A stretch of 64,000 nucleotides of DNA. Origin: Gavia stellata. Lineage: Eukaryota > Chordata > Aves > Gaviiformes > Gaviidae. Below are positions 63,001 to 64,000 of the stretch, one piece after another. The stretch's first letter is position 1, and every line of letters starts with the position of its first letter. The position numbers and the translations under genes were made by a program. Under the pieces are notes generated by a model. The model was not told the DNA's origin. It searched no databases and saw only the letters and a list, made by a program, of their open reading frames with translations. The DNA is taken from NCBI RefSeq assembly GCF_030936135.1, contig NC_082602.1:29763965-29827964 (forward strand). The letters are read 5' to 3'.

Positions 63001-64000
63001 GGAAAATGATAGGCCTAGTTTGTCATGGCAGCACTCCAGTTTTTTTGCATACTACTGGAATCAGGATAGAAGTGGAGGAGCACATCTCAGCTAAACTAAT
63101 ACCCAATTTCATTCACTTTTAATAAATCCTTTTTCTGGAACTGTACTCTCTGAGACAGAATTCTTGTGCATCAGTCTCTCAGTGATGTCTAGTGTCCAGC
63201 TGTGCTAGGATCTCCTGTCATCTTCCCATCATGCATCAAAAAAGACAGCAAAAGTGATCCACAGAAAAGAGATAAAAATGGGGAAAGGCATTGCAGACGG
63301 GTCTGGCTTGATTAAGGGGAAAATTTAAAATGGCACAAATTTGAGATAAGTATCCAAGTCACATCGATTTTTCAATGAGAATAGGATAGCTTACAGTCCC
63401 TCATCTCTCTGAAATGTTCCCTTACACCCTAAGGCAATTTAATTTGGAAAGAATTGTTGGAAGAAATCTGATAGGTGTATAAAATGAGCGGTATAAAAAG
63501 CATGCTGTCACAGCAAGGGCAGTGCCCTGAGACTCAACCTGCTCAAAAGTTAATTGAGATCAATTGGAAAGACTTCTGTTGACTTATAAGCTCTGGATGA
63601 GCCCTTGGGAGAGCTAGTTTCAATACCCAGGTTTTCCACAAATTTCTTGAATGGCTCAGGGCCATATCCAGAATGGAGGCCAGATACTGTAATGGGGTTG
63701 CTCAAAGGGCGGAGAGGGTGAAAGGCTCTCCATGCAGCCTCCCACTTCAGGGGTCTTTTCAGAGGTAGGTTATGAGCTGCTAATATAAAGCAAATAGTAA
63801 CTTCTGTTTAACCTGTGGGGCTTACAGTTGTAGGATGCTGTCAAGACAATTTAAAAACATTTTGGAAATGAGGATTAGGCACTTGTGATTACAAGAACAG
63901 CATCTGTAGTCAGACTAGCTTGGATAAAATGTCAAGGGCCACCAATCCTCAAGTTTCAGAGCACAAACTCACCACTAGCTGGAATAATGAAGCAGATACC
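63001..64000. other. Intergenic region, right end
   Basis: No gene recognised. Apart from the inverted-repeat remnant at 63551-63608 nothing stands out, and no RBM20 exon is visible before the window ends. Confidence 0.75.
63551..63608. repeat. Short inverted-repeat interspersed element, copy 3 (remnant)
   Basis: GATCAATTGGAAAGACTTC then TGTTGACTT and GCTCTGGATGAGCCC match the interior and right arm of the same family as copies 1 and 2. The left GGCCCTGATCC end is not clear, so it is a remnant. Confidence 0.5.

Noticed and set aside
47376..64000. Search for RBM20 exon 1 or other coding exons right of SMC3
   Set aside because: No translated stretch resembles RBM20 (Pro/Gln-rich N-terminus, RRM or RS segments), so the gene probably starts beyond the window.

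Overview
This is a vertebrate nuclear window, most likely from a bird. Two adjacent genes, DUSP5 and SMC3, lie in the same orientation and order as in other amniotes, and the SMC3 product is almost identical to the mammalian protein. Two fragments carry the 3' end typical of avian CR1 retroposons, and at least three short inverted-repeat elements are of a kind I associate with birds, crocodilians and turtles. Another archosaur cannot be excluded. There are no prokaryotic features, no CRISPR array and no recognisable tRNA or rRNA gene.

Layout. 1-6310: the 3' three quarters of DUSP5 (exons 2-4, introns and a 3' UTR of about 1.2 kb); exon 1 with the rhodanese/kinase-docking half lies upstream of the window. 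6311-18990: intergenic, mostly GC-moderate, with one inverted-repeat element, several small local duplications and a TATA-box core-promoter candidate at 15031. 18990-20560: CpG island and promoter of SMC3. 20076-46939: the complete SMC3 coding region in 29 exons. The exons sum to 3654 bases, 1217 codons plus stop, exactly the length of human SMC3. 46940 to about 47375: SMC3 3' UTR. 47376-64000: AT-rich intergenic DNA, with CR1 fragments near 55.2 and 58.25 kb, two more inverted-repeat elements, an AT-rich tract near 53.2 kb and a possible conserved noncoding block at 62.3-63.0 kb. In other amniotes RBM20 is the next gene, but I see no RBM20 exon here.

The genes. DUSP5 is a nuclear, ERK-specific dual-specificity phosphatase. 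SMC3 is the ATPase arm of the cohesin ring. They share a neighbourhood but not a pathway.

The most striking feature is SMC3 intron 19. It starts with a perfect U12-type donor (ATATCCTT) and, if the conserved reading frame is kept, must end in TAT rather than AC or AG, making it an apparent AT-AT minor-spliceosome intron. The second is the TATA box plus strong-Kozak 30-codon ORF in the otherwise empty DUSP5-SMC3 interval. Base composition also shifts sharply at the SMC3 promoter, from GC-richer DNA on the left to AT-rich DNA on the right.

I found no convincing undescribed multi-gene system. Exon calls rest on splice sites, frame and recall of the vertebrate proteins. No database search was possible.
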